Positions 61,141 through 64,000 of a DNA stretch of 64,000 bases are shown here, in pieces (the stretch's first letter is position 1; every line of letters starts with the position of its first letter). The stretch is from Achromobacter spanius (lineage in GTDB: Bacteria > Pseudomonadota > Gammaproteobacteria > Burkholderiales > Burkholderiaceae_B), in contig NZ_CP025030.1 of the NCBI RefSeq assembly GCF_002812705.1, positions 3,410,001-3,474,000 on the forward strand, written 5' to 3'. The translations under genes were made by a program, and so were the position numbers. The notes below the pieces were generated by a model. The model saw nothing but the letters and a program-made list of their open reading frames with translations. It made no database searches and was not told where the DNA came from.

Positions 61141-63240
61141 ATGCATCCGCCGTTTGTCCCACGCTCCCTCTCTTTGGCGGTAGCGTTCGCCCTGTCATCC
61201 GCCTTGCCGCAGGCACTGGCGCAGACCGCCCAATTGCCCGCCATCAGTGTCGAAGGCACTAACGCCGACGACCCGCGTGTGCCGGAAGTCACCACCGCCA
61301 CGCGCACGCAGACGCCGGCCCGCTACGTGCCGCAGACCATCGACACCGTGAAGGTCGAAAACGTGCAGAACTACGGCGTCACGGCGATCAGCGACGCACT
61401 GTCGGGCATGCCCAACGTGTCCAGTGCGCAAGACACCCGCTTTGACTCGGTGCGTATACGCGGCTTTGACGCCAGTAATGATTTCTATCTGGACGGCATC
61501 CGCGACGACAGCCAGTACGTGCGCGACCTGCACAACATTGAACGCATCGAAGTGCTGAAGGGGCCGGCCGCCGTGCTGTATGGACGGGGCAGCCAGGGCG
61601 GTATCGTCAACCGCGTCAGCAAGGCGCCGCAGCCGGGCCGCGAATCCAGCATCGAAGCGCAGACCGGCAGTTGGGATTTGCGCAGCGTGTACGGCGACTT
61701 CAGCGCCGACCCCAGCGATAACGTCAGCGTGCGCCTGAACGTGGGCCAGGAAGACAGCAACAGCTTCCGCCACAAGATCGGCGGCACGCGCCAACTAGTG
61801 GCGCCCGCGATCAACTGGCGCATCACGCCCAACCTGGACTGGCTGGTGCAGTACGAATACAGCCGCTACGACCGCACGCCCGACCGCGGCATTCCCAGCG
61901 TCAACGGCCGGCCCGCCGACGTAGGCCGCAGCACCGTCTACGGCGACCCCGACCGCGACTACATCGACGACCGCGCGCAATCCTTCCGCTCGCGCCTGGC
62001 CTACACGCTGGCGCCCGATTGGCAACTGCGCTACACGCTGGGCGTGTTCAAGCTGGACAGCGATTTCGACAACACCTACCTGACGGGCTACAACGCCGCC
62101 ACCGGCAAGGTCACGCGCACGCGCTGGCAGCAGGACCTCAGCACGCGCAACATCACCAACAACCTGGAAACCGAAGGCCTGTTCCGCACGGGCAGCATCG
62201 AGCACCGCGTGCTGTTCGGGGTGGAACTGGCCCACCAGGACAGGTCGCCCACCTTGTATTCCGCCGCCACGCGCGGGCCGGGCGCGCAGCCCGTGCCGGC
62301 GCTGGATCTCTATGATCCGGACTTGTCCCGGCAGCACAACGGCGCCATGGCGCTCAGCAGCGATGCGCGCCACAAGGTCAAGAGCCAGGGCTACTACGTG
62401 CAGGATCAGATCCGGCTGAACGACGCCTGGCAGGTATTGCTGGGCGTGCGCATGGACCGCTTCAACATCGATTCCACCAACCGCCTGCTGGATGCCTCGG
62501 CGTCGCACGACAGCAGCGGCGTCAGCCCGCGCGTGGGCCTGGTGTGGTCGCCGCTACGCGACCATTCTTTCTATGCGTCGTACAGCAAGACGTTTTCACC
62601 CACGGGCGGCGGCACCATCGGCATCACGCCGAACGCGCGCGGCAACACCAACGAGCTGGACCCGGAACACACGCGCCAGACGGAAGTGGGCGTCAAGAGC
62701 GATTGGCTGGACGGGCAGCTGAGCACCACGCTGTCGCTGTACCAGCTTGAACTCTATAACCGCCGCACCACCGACCCCAATGACCCGACGCTGGTGCTGC
62801 TGACCGGCAAGCAGCGTTCACGCGGCATCGAGCTGACCGCCGCCGGACGGCTGACGGGCAACTGGTATCTGCGTGGCGGAATCGGCCTGCAAAACGCCGC
62901 CATCATCGAAGACAACAACGGCATGGCGGGCAACCGCGTCAGCAACGTGGCGCGGCGCAACGGCAGCGTCTTCCTGACCTACAAGCCGGCCGAAGGCCTG
63001 TATGGCGAAACCGGGCTGACCTTCGTGGGCGAACGCTACGCCGACAACACCAACCTGACGACGCTGCCGGGCTATGCGCGGTGGGACGCGCTGGTGGGTT
63101 ATCGCACCGGCAAGTGGGACTGGCGCCTGGCCATGCGCAACATCACCGACAAGACCTACTACGGCTCGGCCACCAGCGCCGGGCAGATCCAGGTGGGCGA
63201 GCCGCGCACCGTGGTGGCCACGGCGCAATACCGGTTCTAA
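61141..63240 (+). CDS. TonB-dependent siderophore receptor
   Basis: 699 aa outer-membrane receptor. Signal peptide to about residue 28 (ALPQALAQ); probable TonB box LPAISVEG; plug domain with YGVTAISDALSGMPNVSSAQ, VRIRGFDASNDFYLDGIRDD and IERIEVLKGPAAVLYGRGSQGG (in parts); then a 22-strand barrel ending in the aromatic ATAQYRF. It resembles the Fiu/BfrZ catecholate or xenosiderophore group. Imports ferric siderophores using TonB-ExbBD energy; no biosynthesis or regulator genes adjoin. Preceded by a possible Fur site, so iron-repressed expression is likely. Confidence 0.93.
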   Translation: MHPPFVPRSLSLAVAFALSSALPQALAQTAQLPAISVEGTNADDPRVPEVTTATRTQTPARYVPQTIDTVKVENVQNYGVTAISDALSGMPNVSSAQDTRFDSVRIRGFDASNDFYLDGIRDDSQYVRDLHNIERIEVLKGPAAVLYGRGSQGGIVNRVSKAPQPGRESSIEAQTGSWDLRSVYGDFSADPSDNVSVRLNVGQEDSNSFRHKIGGTRQLVAPAINWRITPNLDWLVQYEYSRYDRTPDRGIPSVNGRPADVGRSTVYGDPDRDYIDDRAQSFRSRLAYTLAPDWQLRYTLGVFKLDSDFDNTYLTGYNAATGKVTRTRWQQDLSTRNITNNLETEGLFRTGSIEHRVLFGVELAHQDRSPTLYSAATRGPGAQPVPALDLYDPDLSRQHNGAMALSSDARHKVKSQGYYVQDQIRLNDAWQVLLGVRMDRFNIDSTNRLLDASASHDSSGVSPRVGLVWSPLRDHSFYASYSKTFSPTGGGTIGITPNARGNTNELDPEHTRQTEVGVKSDWLDGQLSTTLSLYQLELYNRRTTDPNDPTLVLLTGKQRSRGIELTAAGRLTGNWYLRGGIGLQNAAIIEDNNGMAGNRVSNVARRNGSVFLTYKPAEGLYGETGLTFVGERYADNTNLTTLPGYARWDALVGYRTGKWDWRLAMRNITDKTYYGSATSAGQIQVGEPRTVVATAQYRF

Positions 63241-63248
63241 CGCCGCGC

Positions 63249-64000
63249 TCAGGCCATGCCGCCATTGGCGCGCAGCACCTGCCCATTGACCCAGCCGCTG
63301 TCGGGGCCGGCCAGGAAGGACACGATGCCCGAGATGTCGTCCGGCTGGCCCAGCCGTTCCAACGGCGGCATCTTGGCAAAGTGCTCGATCAGTTCGGGGC
63401 TCTTGCCCTTCAGGAACAGCTCGGTGGCCACCGGGCCGGGCGCCACGGCGTTGACCGTGATGCGGCGCCCGCGCAATTCCTTGGCGAACACGTGCGTCAG
63501 GCTTTCCACCGCGGCCTTGCTGGCGATGTAGATGGCGTAGCCCGGCAGGTTGGTCGCCACGGTGGTGCTGGACACGTTGACGATGCTGCCGCCGTCGGCA
63601 AGGCGCGTGGCGGCTTCGCGCAGCGTGTTGAAGGTGCCTCGGGTATTGATGTCGAAGGTCTGGTCGTAGTCCTCGTCGCTGGTCTGCGCCAGCGGCTGCA
63701 CCTTCAGTACGCCGGCGCTGTTGACCAGCGCGCTGACGCGGCCCAATTCCGATTCCACCTTGTCGAACAGCGCGCGCACTTCGGCGGGCTTGGCCACGTC
63801 GGCACGCACCGCCAGGGCGCGGCCGCCGGCCTGGCGGATCTCGTCGGCCAAGGCCTCGGCGTGCGAGGCGCTGGCCGCGTAATTGATGGCGACGGCGTAA
63901 CCGTCCTGGGCCAGGCGGCGCACGATGGCGGCGCCAATACCGCGCGACCCGCCGGTAACCAGGGCGACGCGTTGAGATGCGTGATCAAGGGCTTGCGTAT
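63249..64000 (-). CDS. SDR-family oxidoreductase, 5' end outside window
   Basis: About 250 residues visible; the frame runs off the right edge at 64000, but RVALVTGGSRGIGAAIV (the NAD(P)-binding glycine motif) is inside, so only a few N-terminal codons are missing. Classical features are intact: NSAGVLKV, VNVSST, and YAIYIASKAAVESL with the catalytic Tyr/Lys. The C-terminal GWVNGQVLRANGGMA is typical of 3-oxoacyl-ACP reductase-like and glucose-dehydrogenase-like SDRs. Convergent with the receptor gene, 8 bases apart. A GTG inside the frame at 63923 is not the start because the Rossmann motif precedes it. Confidence 0.9.
   Translation of the reverse strand, partial: TQALDHASQRVALVTGGSRGIGAAIVRRLAQDGYAVAINYAASASHAEALADEIRQAGGRALAVRADVAKPAEVRALFDKVESELGRVSALVNSAGVLKVQPLAQTSDEDYDQTFDINTRGTFNTLREAATRLADGGSIVNVSSTTVATNLPGYAIYIASKAAVESLTHVFAKELRGRRITVNAVAPGPVATELFLKGKSPELIEHFAKMPPLERLGQPDDISGIVSFLAGPDSGWVNGQVLRANGGMA

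Overview
The window is about 64 kb of GC-rich chromosomal DNA with very dense coding on both strands. The gene content points to a beta-proteobacterium of the Alcaligenaceae (Achromobacter/Bordetella group). The main clues are a Bug-type tripartite-tricarboxylate binding protein, many LysR/GntR/MarR/TetR regulators beside small catabolic modules, GTP-dependent PEP carboxykinase, a nap-ccm cluster and an RpfR/RpfF signalling pair. This placement is inference from gene content; no rRNA or other taxonomic marker is present, and I saw no tRNA, rRNA, CRISPR array, prophage or transposase.

Layout. 1-5 kb: the end of one LysR gene overlapping a second, then a glutathione S-transferase, a flavin split-barrel protein, and an HxlR regulator divergent from an MFS exporter. 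5-9.5 kb: acyl-CoA dehydrogenase plus acyl-CoA synthetase, divergent from a Crp/Fnr regulator. 9.5-15 kb: racemase/MarR divergent from a solo pyruvate-dehydrogenase E1 paralog, followed by glutathione reductase. 15-22 kb: DUF72, LysE exporter, a small membrane protein, a MocR regulator with a repeat-built N-terminus, GNAT, two EamA transporters and a thioredoxin-like protein, with clustered intergenic repeats. 22-28 kb: M20 amidohydrolase, then an acyl-CoA module (enoyl-CoA hydratase, SDR, TetR, CoA ligase) whose three promoter regions share one palindrome. 28-33 kb: pckG with a leader hairpin, a solo DUF1016 nuclease domain coupled to a methyltransferase, a pirin, and a DNA-deoxyinosine glycosylase.

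33-50 kb is the respiratory core. An FNR box precedes ttrBCA (tetrathionate reductase). Facing it is a 14-gene napEDABC-ccmABCDEFGHI unit on the minus strand: periplasmic nitrate reductase followed by the full cytochrome c maturation system that its c-type cytochromes NapB and NapC need. Most gene junctions there are 1-4 nt overlaps.

50-57.5 kb: BKACE plus 3-hydroxyacyl-CoA dehydrogenase divergent from a LysR; a VapBC-type toxin-antitoxin pair with its own palindromic operator; and an IlvD/Edd dehydratase-GntR unit divergent from a Bug binding protein. 57.8-60.8 kb holds convergent rpfR and rpfF, i.e. a DSF-type (cis-2-unsaturated fatty acid) signal synthase and its cyclic-di-GMP receptor/enzyme. 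The window closes with a TonB-dependent siderophore receptor and a truncated SDR gene.

Most promising leads: the shared TATTGAG-N6-TCAA operator set in the acyl-CoA/TetR module, the rpfR/rpfF locus, the MarR palindrome at the solo E1 paralog, the GC hairpin in the pckG leader, and repeated appearance of degenerate short tandem repeats at gene ends and inside two regulator genes. I did not find a clearly undescribed multi-gene system.
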